Below, in pieces: positions 25,627-34,306 of a DNA stretch of 55,000 nt. Source of the DNA: an uncultured Elusimicrobiales bacterium (GTDB lineage: Bacteria; Elusimicrobiota; Elusimicrobia; Elusimicrobiales; Elusimicrobiaceae). The notes under the pieces are model-generated. The model was given only the letters and a program-made list of their open reading frames with translations. It was not told the DNA's origin and did no database searches. The translations under genes and the position numbers were made by a program. Within the stretch, counting starts at the first letter, position 1; each line of letters opens with the position of its first letter. The stretch spans positions 1 through 55,000 of the forward strand of contig CALUUY010000004.1 of assembly GCA_944324095.1 (NCBI GenBank), written 5' to 3'.

Positions 25627-25880
25627 CTAAAGCCCCGCCGCCAGGCGGGGCTTTTTAATATATGGTTGGTCTATAACCGCCTGTTTTAAACGTTCATATA
25701 ACAACGTCCTAAACTGAGCCGAAGACATCCGCCCCGTTATTTTTATTTCGGCCTGTTCTATTTTGTCCCACCTTTCCATTTTTATAAGGGAGCCCACGCT
25801 CAATCAGCCGGAAAGATCCCTGGTTCATCTCTTCTAAAAATCCTTTTATTACCCCAGCTATACGAGGGCGGAGGGTATGT
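25627..25880 (-). pseudogene. Possible frameshifted gene remnant
   Basis: The minus strand between hydG and the pilin-like gene reads as protein-like sequence in two frames. From about 25880 to 25795 it gives GVIKGFLEEMNQGSFRLIER. Near 25795 the sense appears to move to another frame, which continues as MERWDKIEQAEIKITGRMSS and ends at a TAG at 25627, inside the hydG terminator. Neither part has a ribosome site. Alternatively the second frame is a genuine 50-residue ORF (25627-25779). I do not recognise the family. Confidence 0.3.
25631..25657 (+). terminator. Intrinsic terminator of hydG
   Basis: The stem AGCCCCGCC/GGCGGGGCT is followed by TTTTTAAT. Confidence 0.9.
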
Positions 25881-25903
25881 TGAGCTTAGAGGCATTTAAA
25901 TAC

Positions 25904-25937
25904 AAAAAAATTCCGGCCTGTTTATTACGGGCCGGAA
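25904..25937 (-). terminator. Intrinsic terminator of the pilin-like gene
   Basis: The stem TTCCGGCC/GGCCGGAA has an 11-nt loop and is followed on the minus strand by seven T. Confidence 0.85.
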
Positions 25938-25964
25938 GACATAGAAAACAAGGTAATGCCGGTT

Positions 25965-26408
25965 TTAGCAGGTTTTGCCTTTTAAACCGCTTAAGGTTAA
26001 GAAATCCGCGCATTCATCACCGCTGCAGCTCCAGCACATTTTATAAGGGGAATAGATTACCTTTAACGTTAACGTCAAACCCGGGAAATGTTTGGAGTTA
26101 GTAGCCGCAACAGAGCAGTCTTTGCCTGCTTGCGCAGGTACGGAAAAATGCCATTTCCCGTCTCCAGAATCCGCACTTAAACTATCCGCCGGAATGTTCA
26201 CATCCAGTTTGCTCATATCATCGGCACACTTTTTAAAAGTGGTTAAATACATTTGCTGGGCGTTAGAAATAGATTTTAATACCACCAATGCTTCCGCCGT
26301 GCGGGATCTTTTAATAGAACGCTCATACTGCGGCAACGCAATGGCCGACAAAATACCAATAATCAGTACTACCACCATTAGTTCAATCAGCGTAAAACCT
26401 TTTTTCAT
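25965..26408 (-). CDS. Type IV pilin-like protein (prepilin N-terminal methylation domain)
   Basis: This 147-residue protein begins MKKGFTLIELMVVVLIIGIL, the class III signal recognised by prepilin peptidase. Cleavage after Gly4 would leave an N-methylated Phe and the Glu5 of mature pilin. The hydrophobic helix is followed by PQYERSIKRSRTAEALVVLKSI, then a small globular domain with six Cys that could form disulfides (CADD, DCSV, MCWSC, ECAD, KTC at the C-terminus). AAAGGAG precedes the ATG. It is a single gene with its own terminator and no assembly genes nearby. Many such orphan pseudopilins are known from Elusimicrobia. It may be a pilus subunit or a minor pseudopilin. Confidence 0.9.
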   Translation of the reverse strand: MKKGFTLIELMVVVLIIGILSAIALPQYERSIKRSRTAEALVVLKSISNAQQMYLTTFKKCADDMSKLDVNIPADSLSADSGDGKWHFSVPAQAGKDCSVAATNSKHFPGLTLTLKVIYSPYKMCWSCSGDECADFLTLSGLKGKTC

Positions 26409-26461
26409 ACATTCTCCTTTTTTAACTTGTATTTAAAGTATATCAAAAATACCCTTTAAAG

Positions 26462-27634
26462 TTATTTGCGCGTGCGGAAAATGGCGCTCACACGCTCAAA
26501 AATACCATTGCAATAAGCCAACGCCATACCATAATTGGTTACCGCTACACCCGCCCGTTGCAATATTTCCAGCCGCCGTAAAATTTGGTTGCGCGTTACC
26601 ATACACCCCCCACACTGCACAGCCAATTTGTATTGAGATACATTTTGGGGGATAGGGTCTAAATTAGCCAAGACATCAAACTCCAAGCGCTTGCCGGTAT
26701 ATTTACGCATAAGCGCGGGGATTTTTGTCCGCCCGATGTCATCACACTTATTGACACTGTGGGAGCAGGACTCCATCACCAATATTTTATCGCCGTCGTT
26801 TAATTTGTCAATAGTTTGAACCCCTTTTAAAAAGGCGTCAAAATCACCTTTCATCCGTGAAAATAAAATACTAAAACTGGTTAAGGGTACCTCTTGGGGA
26901 ACCACCGAACTGACGTATTTAAACGCCTGGGAATCCGTAATCACCAAATCCGGCGTATGGTGTTTTAACCAATCGGCCAGTTCCGTGTCTTTTAGGCATA
27001 CGGCTGTGGCTCCTATATCCAACAAGTTGCGTATCGTTTGCACTTGGGGTAAAATAAGGCGTCCCTGCGGGGCGGAAGCGTCTATGGGAATCACCAACAC
27101 CACCTGCTGCCCCGGGGAAACTATATCATCTAGCAAAACATCCTGCGCATAGGCCGTTTGGGGCAAGTGTTTTTTAATGGCTTGCAGCAGGGGAGCCACA
27201 TCCGGCGTTTTGCAGGAAAAGTCCACCATATCCACCCCCGTTAGGTTTACAGACGGGCGGGGCAAATCGCTTTTATTATGAACCAAAAAGAAAGGGATAT
27301 TTTGCGCGGTAAAAAGGTTTAACAGTTGTTGGTCATAGTCGTTCCATTCTTCGGCAAACACCAAAATGGCTAAGTCCACCTGTTGAAGTACTTCCGTAGT
27401 TTTTTGTACGCGCTGCGCCCCCAGGGCGGAAAGATCATCCAAACCGGCAGTGTCAATAATAGTTACCGGGCCTATGCCCAAAATTTCAATAATTTTTTTT
27501 ACCGGGTCAGTAGTGGTGCCGGGGTGCTGCGCCACGACGGAAACTTGCTGTCCCGTCAAGGCGTTTACCAGCGAACTCTTGCCCACGTTCATTTTTCCAA
27601 AAATGCCGATATGCGGCCTATTCACTTTTACCAT
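26462..27634 (-). CDS. hydF: [FeFe]-hydrogenase maturation GTPase HydF
   Basis: HydF is the scaffold on which the 2Fe precursor of the H-cluster is built before delivery to the hydrogenase. The 390-residue protein has a GTPase domain with GKMNVGKSS (residues 13-21), DTAG (61-64) and NKSD (120-123). A dimerisation domain follows, then a cluster-binding domain with CSH and, about 50 residues later, QCGGC. The usual motif is C-x-H...H-C-x-x-C; here the second His is replaced by Gln, a known kind of variation. No Shine-Dalgarno is seen: a TATAAT lies 6 nt before the ATG. Confidence 0.95.
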   Translation of the reverse strand: MVKVNRPHIGIFGKMNVGKSSLVNALTGQQVSVVAQHPGTTTDPVKKIIEILGIGPVTIIDTAGLDDLSALGAQRVQKTTEVLQQVDLAILVFAEEWNDYDQQLLNLFTAQNIPFFLVHNKSDLPRPSVNLTGVDMVDFSCKTPDVAPLLQAIKKHLPQTAYAQDVLLDDIVSPGQQVVLVIPIDASAPQGRLILPQVQTIRNLLDIGATAVCLKDTELADWLKHHTPDLVITDSQAFKYVSSVVPQEVPLTSFSILFSRMKGDFDAFLKGVQTIDKLNDGDKILVMESCSHSVNKCDDIGRTKIPALMRKYTGKRLEFDVLANLDPIPQNVSQYKLAVQCGGCMVTRNQILRRLEILQRAGVAVTNYGMALAYCNGIFERVSAIFRTRK

Positions 27635-27640
27635 ATTAAA

Positions 27641-27646
27641 ATTATA
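27641..27646 (-). promoter_or_regulatory. -10 box placed for a leaderless mRNA (hydF)
   Basis: A TATAAT lies exactly 6 nt upstream of the hydF ATG at 27634, with no ribosome site between. Confidence 0.6.
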
Positions 27647-27770
27647 TATAAAACAAAAGCCGGTTAGGTCTTTTTGTCCAACTAAAATAGGTCTAAAGGC
27701 CCTTTCGCTAAGCGTGCGTCTATTTTAAAATAAAATAGAATAACTATTATTTTATTTAAGAGAGGATTCT

Positions 27771-28790
27771 ATGCGTCACACTCGTTTTTATACGGCGGCC
27801 TGTGTTTTTTGTTTAACCCTCACCGCCCCGGCATACGCCCAAAAAATTCCGGCTAAAGCACTGGCCAAAAAAACCGCTGCTTCAGCAGCCCAAAAAGCTC
27901 CTCAAGCTCTTACAAACGCCGCCCTTGCACGCCAATGGAAAACGGCCGCCTTACAAGAGGCCCGCCAAATAGATAAAGCTTTTGAGTATGTATTTTTTAA
28001 AACCGGCCAAGCCCAACTGGCCCATCTGATAGATCTGGCTGCATTTCGTGTATATACAGAAGATCTGGGCGTCACCTCTACCTTAAGCAACTGGTGGGCT
28101 AGCCTGTATGAAGGGCTCAACATTATGCACTTTGGCCCCAATTCCCAAACCTCGGCCTTAACCTTACGCAAGAAATTATTACAAAACGAGGCCCGTTTTA
28201 AACACGCTTTGAAAAAATGGCAGGAATTAAAACCGGTGGTATTAAAAACGGCTACCCCGGCAGATTATTCCTTGCTGTCCCAGGCGAATGCTCCTACCCG
28301 TTTCTTTTTTGAAGACTCCCCCTCGCTGGACGTTTTCTCTAAAGAATTAGCCTCTTTAGGTGCCGGGCGCAAAGACGCTATAAGCCTTATGGCCAACGGA
28401 CAGACCGAAGTGGAAACGCTCTACCGTAAAATGATGGCCTTTGCCCACGGTAAGGGAGCCTTCCCGATGAAGACGAACGAGGTCTATCAATTTTTAAACT
28501 TAAAAAAATATTCCGACCAGCAATTGGCAGACTTACAGAAAAATTTAAATTCTTCGGAATGTACTTTACTTCGTTCCTGGGGTTGGAGCAACCGCAGCAT
28601 CAGCCGGGTGATTGCTTTATACCGCTCCCAAAACTGGGCCCAGCCCTTTAACGAGAAGGACTTTTTCCCCGTGGTGATGGAACAGTATCAAGCGCTTTCT
28701 TCCTGGAGCAAATCCTGGAAGCAGGCCGCCAAAACAGATTTGGAAAAAGGCCGCCAAATCCAGCAGCAGCTAAATACCAAAACCCGTTAA
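27771..28790 (+). CDS. Secreted protein of unknown function
   Basis: This 339-residue protein has a signal peptide (hydrophobic residues 8-20, likely cleavage after AYA before QKIPAK). The mature N-terminus is Ala/Lys-rich, and the rest is mainly helical with several Trp residues (LSNWWASLYEG, RSWGWSNRS). I do not recognise a family. Two cysteines are in or near the signal peptide and one is in SSECTLLRSWG. GAGAGGA precedes the ATG. It is a single gene with a promoter-like AT-rich stretch before and a terminator after. Its N-terminal style matches the secreted protein at 3643, so the two may belong to one lineage-specific group. Confidence 0.7.
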   Translation: MRHTRFYTAACVFCLTLTAPAYAQKIPAKALAKKTAASAAQKAPQALTNAALARQWKTAALQEARQIDKAFEYVFFKTGQAQLAHLIDLAAFRVYTEDLGVTSTLSNWWASLYEGLNIMHFGPNSQTSALTLRKKLLQNEARFKHALKKWQELKPVVLKTATPADYSLLSQANAPTRFFFEDSPSLDVFSKELASLGAGRKDAISLMANGQTEVETLYRKMMAFAHGKGAFPMKTNEVYQFLNLKKYSDQQLADLQKNLNSSECTLLRSWGWSNRSISRVIALYRSQNWAQPFNEKDFFPVVMEQYQALSSWSKSWKQAAKTDLEKGRQIQQQLNTKTR

Positions 28791-28795
28791 CATTC

Positions 28796-28825
28796 GGCCC
28801 CGCCCTTTAGCGCGGGGCCTTTTTG
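28796..28825 (+). terminator. Intrinsic terminator of the secreted protein gene
   Basis: The stem GGCCCCGC/GCGGGGCC is followed by TTTTTG. Confidence 0.9.
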
Positions 28826-28885
28826 TGTCTGCTAATAAGGTATAATAAGAGTAAGACGTATATTTCCATAAAACAAGGAATGGTT

Positions 28886-29896
28886 ATGAACGATTTTAAC
28901 GTGTATCTAAAAGAACGCGCCAAACTGGTAGAAAAAAATTTAACCAAATATATAGGTAAAATCAAAAATTCTCCTAAAATTTTGACCGATTCTATGGCCT
29001 ACTCGCTCCAAGCGGGCGGCAAACGGGTTCGCCCCATTTTGCTGATGGCTACCGCCGAGGCCTTTGGCAAAAAACCTGCCGACGTGATGCCCGCCGCCTG
29101 CGCGGTGGAAATGCTGCATACCTATTCCTTAATCCACGACGATTTACCCTGTATGGATAATGACAACCTCCGCCGCGGCAAACCCACCAACCACAAAGTA
29201 TTTGGGGACGACCTAGCCCTCCTGGCCGGGGACGCCCTTCTTACCTACGTGTTTGAGGTGTTTGCCCAAAACGGAAAAGTCAAATCCATCGGGGCCGAAA
29301 ACACCCTAAACGCCCTATTAAATTTTGCCAACTGTGCCGGCGCAAGCGGTATGGTGGGCGGCCAAACGGCTGATGTGTACGCCGAAGGTATGGGTGCGGC
29401 GGATGCCGCCAGCACAAGAGCGGAAAAACTCAAAAAAACCTCTAAACCGCTGGCCGATAAAACCCTGCACTATTTTATGCTTCCTTCCTCTGTTAAGGAA
29501 ACCACGCCCGAAACCATTTTAAATTACATTCACGCCAATAAAACCGGCGCCTTAATCCGCGGCAGCGTGGAAAGCGGCGCCCTGCTAGCCGGCGTAAAAG
29601 GTAAAGATTTAACCCTGATTAAAAAATACGCCAACTGCATTGGTTTAGTGTTTCAAATTGTGGATGACATTTTAGACGTTACCTCCACCGCCCAGCAACT
29701 GGGTAAATCCAACAGCGATAAAGAAAACGGTAAACTTACGTTTGTTTCTTTGTATGGGCTGGAAGGCAGCCGAAAACACGCCCAATTGCTGATTGCCAAT
29801 GCTCAAAAAGCGCTGGACGGGTTAAAAACTGCCAAGAAGAAAAACTTATGGCCTTTGTATGAAATGGCCGAGTTTTTCAAAACCCGTACTTATTAA
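28886..29896 (+). CDS. ispA: Short-chain polyprenyl diphosphate synthase (farnesyl/geranyl type)
   Basis: The enzyme condenses isopentenyl diphosphate with allylic diphosphates to make C10-C20 prenyl chains in the cytoplasm. The 336-residue protein has LQAGGKRVRP (residues 41-50) and the first Asp-rich motif DDLPCMD (85-91). The two-residue insertion in that motif is typical of bacterial type II FPP synthases. Next come GDALLTYVFE and GLVFQIVDDILD as the second Asp-rich motif. ATG 28886 is chosen because AAGGA is 6 nt upstream; the ATG at 28880 touches that site. It is about 30 residues longer than E. coli IspA, with an insertion (KKTSKPLADKTLHYF) in the middle. It is followed by dxs after 14 bp. 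Confidence 0.92.
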   Translation: MNDFNVYLKERAKLVEKNLTKYIGKIKNSPKILTDSMAYSLQAGGKRVRPILLMATAEAFGKKPADVMPAACAVEMLHTYSLIHDDLPCMDNDNLRRGKPTNHKVFGDDLALLAGDALLTYVFEVFAQNGKVKSIGAENTLNALLNFANCAGASGMVGGQTADVYAEGMGAADAASTRAEKLKKTSKPLADKTLHYFMLPSSVKETTPETILNYIHANKTGALIRGSVESGALLAGVKGKDLTLIKKYANCIGLVFQIVDDILDVTSTAQQLGKSNSDKENGKLTFVSLYGLEGSRKHAQLLIANAQKALDGLKTAKKKNLWPLYEMAEFFKTRTY

Positions 29897-29910
29897 TTTG
29901 AGGTTTGTGT

Positions 29911-31764
29911 ATGAAAGTACTTCCCAGCATTCAAAGCCCAAAAGATTTACGCTTAATTAAAAAAGAATTGCTGCCCACGCTGTGCCAAGAATTACGGGAC
30001 ACCATCATCTCCACCGTCAGCAAAAACGGCGGGCACTTGGGTTCCAGCTTAGGCGCGGTAGAAATTATCACGGCCCTGCATTATGTATTCAACACGCCGG
30101 AAGACAAAATTGTGTTTGACACCGGCCACCAAGCCTATGCCCACAAACTGCTTACCGGGCGGCAAAAAGAATTTGAACACATCCGCCAAAAAGGCGGCAT
30201 AAGCGGTTTTCCCAAACGTTACGAAAGCCCTTACGATACTTTTGGTGTAGGACACGCGTCCACAGCGCTTTCAGCCGCGCTGGGGATGGCTATTGCCAGA
30301 GACCAAAAGAAAGAAAAATCCAAAGTCATCGCCGTGGTGGGGGATGGCTGCCTGACCGGCGGTATGGCCTATGAAGCCCTGCAAAATGCAGGCCTGCTGG
30401 CCAGTGATATGCTGATTATTTTAAACGATAACCAGATGTTCATCTCCCAACGTGTGGGCGCATTAGGAAAGTTTTTAACCAAACTGCTTACCAAACAATA
30501 CGTGCAAATGGCCGAGGAACGCGCCTCTCAATTTTTAAAACGTTTTGACGATTTGGGCAACAATGCCGCTAAGCTGGCCAAAAGAGCCCGCTCAATTTTA
30601 TTTCCCGGCACTATTTTTGAAGAAATGGGGGTGCGGTATTTCGGCCCCGTAAACGGCAATAATATAGAAGAAATGATAGAAGTGCTGGAAAGCGTAAAAG
30701 ACGTAAAAGGCCCGGTTATTTTGCACGCCGTTACCAAAAAAGGCAAAGGCTATAAACCGGCCGAAGAAAAACCAACCAAATTTCACGGTATTGGTATTTT
30801 TGATGTGGAAACTGGCGACACGATTGGCAAAGCCAATTCCGTCACGTTTACGCAAGCATTCTCGGACGCGTTGTTAAAACTGGCCGAAAAGGATGAACGC
30901 ATCAACGCCATTACCGCCGCTATGCCGGAAGGAACCGGGTTGGACGCGTTTAGAGACAAGTTTCCCTCGCGTTATTTTGACGTAGGCATTGCCGAAGAAC
31001 ACGCCGCCACCTTTGCAGCAGGTATGGCAGCCTGCGGGTTAAAACCGGTTTATGCGTTGTATTCATCTTTTGCCCAACGCTGTTACGACCAAATTTTGCA
31101 CGACGTGGCTTTACAAAAGCTCCCCGTTGTATTTGCATTAGACCGCGCCGGCCTGGTGGGAGAAGACGGCCCCACTCACCACGGCGTATTTGACTTAAGT
31201 TTCCTGCGCACCGTGCCGGATTTAATCATATCCGCCCCGGCCGATGAAAATGAACTGCAGCATCTGCTTAAAACCGGGTTAGATGCTAATGCTCCCTTCG
31301 TGCTGCGTTATCCGCGCGGGGCCGGTTTTGGGGTGGAAATGGACGCCAAACCCAAACGCCTGGAAATTGGCAAAGGGATTTGGCTTAAACACGGCAAAGA
31401 TTTAACCATAGCGGCCATTGGCAACCGGGTACACCCGGCGCTAAAAGCAGCGGAACTGTTAAAAGAACAAGGCTTAGACTGTGGGGTAATTAATATGCGC
31501 TTTGTAAAACCCTTAGACACACAAATATTGGACGAAGCCTTAAAAATCTCCCCCCGCTTGGTTACGGTGGAAGACAACAGCTTAATAGGCGGTTTTGGCT
31601 CAGCCATAGCGGAATACCTGGCAGATAAGCAAAGTTCCAGCAAGTTGCTGCGCCTGGGGATAGAAGACCATTTTGTAGAACACGGCAAATCCTCCCAACT
31701 TTATGAACAATTGGGATTAAATGCCGATCAAATAGCAAAACACATTTTAGATTGGCAAAAATAA
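29911..31764 (+). CDS. dxs: 1-deoxy-D-xylulose-5-phosphate synthase
   Basis: Dxs joins pyruvate and glyceraldehyde 3-phosphate, the first step of the MEP isoprenoid pathway, with thiamine diphosphate. The 617-residue protein has the usual features. GGHLGSSLGAVE and FDTGHQAYAHKLLTGR lie near the N-terminus. VVGDGCLTGGMAYEALQNAG with LNDNQM forms the thiamine-diphosphate motif. RYFDVGIAEEHAATFAAGMA and DRAGLVGEDGPTHHGVFD lie in the pyrimidine-binding domain, and EDNSLIGGFGSA near the end. GAGG lies 8 nt before the ATG. The pairing with prenyl synthase is a common isoprenoid operon. Confidence 0.97.
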   Translation: MKVLPSIQSPKDLRLIKKELLPTLCQELRDTIISTVSKNGGHLGSSLGAVEIITALHYVFNTPEDKIVFDTGHQAYAHKLLTGRQKEFEHIRQKGGISGFPKRYESPYDTFGVGHASTALSAALGMAIARDQKKEKSKVIAVVGDGCLTGGMAYEALQNAGLLASDMLIILNDNQMFISQRVGALGKFLTKLLTKQYVQMAEERASQFLKRFDDLGNNAAKLAKRARSILFPGTIFEEMGVRYFGPVNGNNIEEMIEVLESVKDVKGPVILHAVTKKGKGYKPAEEKPTKFHGIGIFDVETGDTIGKANSVTFTQAFSDALLKLAEKDERINAITAAMPEGTGLDAFRDKFPSRYFDVGIAEEHAATFAAGMAACGLKPVYALYSSFAQRCYDQILHDVALQKLPVVFALDRAGLVGEDGPTHHGVFDLSFLRTVPDLIISAPADENELQHLLKTGLDANAPFVLRYPRGAGFGVEMDAKPKRLEIGKGIWLKHGKDLTIAAIGNRVHPALKAAELLKEQGLDCGVINMRFVKPLDTQILDEALKISPRLVTVEDNSLIGGFGSAIAEYLADKQSSSKLLRLGIEDHFVEHGKSSQLYEQLGLNADQIAKHILDWQK

Positions 31765-31776
31765 GCGAGGTTTCTT

Positions 31777-32586
31777 ATGAGCGTACAAGACATAGAACAC
31801 GAACATTCTTATATTAAAGCCTACGAAGACATTCAGCTTTTAAAACAAGACATTATGCGCCCGGTGCGTATGGAGCTGGAAGTAATGAAGCCGGAACTTT
31901 ACTTACAGCACCACAAAATAGAAGAAACCATCGTCTGTTTTGGCAGCGCCCGCGTGCGGGAAGAGCAGGAAGCTAAACAAAAAGTACAAGCGGCCCAAGA
32001 AGCGCTTGATAAAAACCCGCAAGACAAAAACCTGCAAAACCGCTTATATGAGGCAAAAGGACTGCTGAAACTTTCCAAATATTACGATATTGCCCGTAAA
32101 TTTGCCAATATTGTTATTGAAAAAGCCGGAGACCGCTTTGCCGTTGTAACTGGCGGCGGCCCGGGCCTGATGGAAGCTGCCAACCGCGGCGCCTATGAAA
32201 AAAACGGCAAGAGCATTGGTTTTAATATTACCCTGCCGCACGAACAAAAGCCCAATGCCTATATTACGAAAGACTTGGCCTTCCTGTTCCATTACTTTGC
32301 TATACGCAAACTGCATTTGGTTATGCGTTCCAAGGCGTTTGTGGTATTCCCGGGCGGGTTTGGCACGTTTGATGAACTGTTTGAAATTTTAACCTTGGTA
32401 AAAACAGGCAAAAAACAAGAAATCCCGATAGTGTTGGTAGGTAAAGAATTTTGGAACACCGTAGTCAACATTCCGGGGTTGGCGTCCTACGGGGTGATTT
32501 CCCCGGAAGAAGCAGAATCCTGCGAAGTGGTAGAAACCGCCGAAGAAGCGTGGGACATTATTGCCAAGTTCTACAAACTTAAATAA
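31777..32586 (+). CDS. LOG-family protein (TIGR00730-type nucleotide phosphoribohydrolase)
   Basis: LOG-type enzymes, often misnamed lysine decarboxylases, release the base from nucleoside 5'-monophosphates. The 269-residue protein has GGGPGLMEAANRGA (residues 126-139) and PGGFGTFDE (192-200), the two defining motifs of the Rossmann-like fold. IRKLHLVMRSKAFVVF leads into the second motif. An extra N-terminal helical region of about 50 residues and a linker rich in Gln/Lys (65-95) make it longer than the ~190-residue plant-type LOGs. It lies 12 bp downstream of dxs and ends the operon; whether it is linked to isoprenoid (cytokinin-like) chemistry is not known. Confidence 0.88.
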   Translation: MSVQDIEHEHSYIKAYEDIQLLKQDIMRPVRMELEVMKPELYLQHHKIEETIVCFGSARVREEQEAKQKVQAAQEALDKNPQDKNLQNRLYEAKGLLKLSKYYDIARKFANIVIEKAGDRFAVVTGGGPGLMEAANRGAYEKNGKSIGFNITLPHEQKPNAYITKDLAFLFHYFAIRKLHLVMRSKAFVVFPGGFGTFDELFEILTLVKTGKKQEIPIVLVGKEFWNTVVNIPGLASYGVISPEEAESCEVVETAEEAWDIIAKFYKLK

Positions 32587-32601
32587 CCCGCAAGCCATTA
32601 T

Positions 32602-32638
32602 AAAAAACCCCAAACACACCATACGTTTGGGGTTTTTT
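32602..32638 (+). terminator. Intrinsic terminator of the ispA-dxs-LOG operon
   Basis: The stem CCCCAAAC/GTTTGGGG is followed by TTTTTT. Confidence 0.9.
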
Positions 32639-32712
32639 ATTGATGTAGTTCTTTACAGAACGAAGATTTTTGTTTTTCAAAACCAATATTTTTTCTAAGT
32701 GATAACAATTCA

Positions 32713-32750
32713 TAAAAAATAAACCCGCCGTTTAGAACGGCGGGTTTATT
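32713..32750 (-). terminator. Intrinsic terminator of the H1-like gene
   Basis: A 12-bp stem AAACCCGCCGTT/AACGGCGGGTTT is followed on the minus strand by ATTTTTT. Confidence 0.85.
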
Positions 32751-32764
32751 TTCAGTTGTACAAA

Positions 32765-33088
32765 TTATTTCTTTTTAGCCACCTTTTTTACTGCTTTCTT
32801 TGCAGCAGTTTTTTTGGCAGGAGCTTTTTTAACGGCTACTTTTTTGGCCGGTGCTTTTTTAGCGCAGGCTTTTTTAGCACAAGCTTTTTTGGCACAAGCT
32901 TTTTTGGCACACGGTTTTTTAGCGGCGGCCTTTTTAACGGCGGCGGCTTTTACCGTGGTTTTTTTAGCACAAGCTTTTTTAGCGCAGGCTTTTTTGGCAC
33001 ACGGTTTTTTAACGGCAGCTTTTTTAACAGCTACTTTTTTAGCCGGTTTTTTAGCAGCGGCTTTTTTAACAGTTTTTTTAACGGCCAT
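32765..33088 (-). CDS. Histone H1-like Lys/Ala-rich protein with cysteine repeats
   Basis: This 107-residue protein consists almost wholly of Lys, Ala, Val, Pro, Thr and Cys, in KKAxA-type pentads like the C-terminal tail of histone H1 and bacterial Hc1/AlgP-type proteins. It has no acidic and no aromatic residues. It should be disordered and bind DNA or other polyanions. What is odd is the cysteine: seven, all in CAKKA units (three in residues 30-40 and four in 60-75). The antisense frames are open only because the DNA is repetitive. TAGGAG precedes the ATG. A nucleoid or envelope polyanion role is inference. Confidence 0.85.
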   Translation of the reverse strand: MAVKKTVKKAAAKKPAKKVAVKKAAVKKPCAKKACAKKACAKKTTVKAAAVKKAAAKKPCAKKACAKKACAKKACAKKAPAKKVAVKKAPAKKTAAKKAVKKVAKKK

Positions 33089-33205
33089 TTTATTCTCCTA
33101 AGACAATTAGTTTTAACCTCATAAAAATAATAGCACAAATTAGTTTAAAATGCAATAAAATTACCGTCGTAAAATAATTTTTTTAAAAAAAGCAAGAGGT
33201 ATTTT

Positions 33206-33643
33206 TTATTTCGTTTTCCCGTCTGAGGTTTGACTTTCCGACGTAGATTTTCTATTCGGCTTTATAATTTCATAAAGTCCTCTGCGCCCGCACAAAGCAG
33301 AAAACAAAATTTCTTTATGCGTATTTTTAAACACAGCCACAATCATAAATGCGCTTAAAACTCCCGTCCACGGATGGCTTTGCGCTCCTCCAAATCCGCG
33401 CGCCCCTGCCTGCACAATGGCAAACAACACGCACAAACTATACAACCAATTAAACCAATAAAATAACTTAAGCAACCCCTCTTCCGTTTGTACGCGTAAC
33501 ACCCGCACGCTTAGCGGTAACAAGGCTGTTTTACCTAAAGCAAACATCCCCCCCAAAGCAGCACCCAGCCAATAATCGCCATTAAAAACTTGCCCGGCGC
33601 CCGGTGCCACCATACTCAAAACTAACGCAATAATTCCGTTCAT
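33206..33643 (-). CDS. Small membrane protein, unknown
   Basis: This 145-residue protein has about four hydrophobic segments. It begins with MVAPGAGQVFNGDYWLGAA, a pattern seen in several small membrane families (PGxGQ-hydrophobic-G) without known function. The tail after residue 120 is hydrophilic (KPNRKSTSESQTSDGKTK). Its ATG overlaps the stop codon of the CYTH-domain gene (ATGA), so the two are translationally coupled. I cannot assign a family with confidence. Confidence 0.7.
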   Translation of the reverse strand: MNGIIALVLSMVAPGAGQVFNGDYWLGAALGGMFALGKTALLPLSVRVLRVQTEEGLLKLFYWFNWLYSLCVLFAIVQAGARGFGGAQSHPWTGVLSAFMIVAVFKNTHKEILFSALCGRRGLYEIIKPNRKSTSESQTSDGKTK

Positions 33644-34260
33644 TTGTTTTCCTCCAACAAACTACGCGCACTTTCCACTTTAGATTTTTCGGGTACAGAT
33701 AAGCCGCTTTTTTCAGTTAATAAAAGTGCAAAAGCAGAAAACTCTTTTTCGCTTCCGCGTTTTAACTCAAGCTCAATTTCTTTTAACGGCATTTGTTTTA
33801 TACCGGCGGTTAGCTGGCAGTCGTCCAAAGCTAATTCATACAAGGCATCATCGCTAGTTAAATTATATATTTGACGGTGGTTACTAATAGTAAACACCAC
33901 CTCTAGCCCCGCCAAAGGCAACCCCTGCCAAGTTGCTTTTTGTTCAAGCAATTTAACAGCGTCTTCAATATTTCCGGCAGAGGCAAGCGGGATTGTTTCC
34001 TCCTGGCGGACGGCTTTGCCGTTTACCATTTTAGTTTGAGTTTTGGACGTGGCTTCAAACACGCCATTTGAACACCGTATCCGTAAAGCGGTTTTATGGG
34101 CACTCCACTGCCGGGAGGGTGTATCTAAATAATAATCTTGGTTTAATACCTTCTGCGGCCCCTGCAAATGCCCGGTAAAATATTTATTTATTACTTCTAA
34201 CATACGGGAGAAATCTTCCTGCGTATGCGCCTTCCACTTAAATTCACATTCAATAGCCAT
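33640..34260 (-). CDS. CYTH-domain protein (triphosphate tunnel fold)
   Basis: CYTH enzymes bind triphosphates in a beta-barrel tunnel; members include class IV adenylate cyclase, thiamine triphosphatase and inorganic triphosphatase. The 206-residue protein starts with the hallmark E-x-E-x-K (ECEFK, residues 4-8), then DYYLDTP, ALRIRCSNG, the basic/acidic strand ATSKTQ and VRQEETIPL, and near the end LKEIELELKRG. These give the alternating charged strands expected. Start ATG at 34260; the preceding sequence has no clear Shine-Dalgarno. The substrate cannot be decided from sequence. Confidence 0.88.
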   Translation of the reverse strand: MAIECEFKWKAHTQEDFSRMLEVINKYFTGHLQGPQKVLNQDYYLDTPSRQWSAHKTALRIRCSNGVFEATSKTQTKMVNGKAVRQEETIPLASAGNIEDAVKLLEQKATWQGLPLAGLEVVFTISNHRQIYNLTSDDALYELALDDCQLTAGIKQMPLKEIELELKRGSEKEFSAFALLLTEKSGLSVPEKSKVESARSLLEENK

Positions 34261-34306
34261 ATTTTAAGTTTAGCAAAAAAGTATAATATAGTTTTGAGGA
34301 GGAGTT

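Noticed and set aside
32756-33124. Antisense FFxxxFF-repeat frames opposite the H1-like gene
   Set aside because: They are frames of the repetitive Lys/Ala codons read backwards; the minus-strand gene has the ribosome site and terminator.
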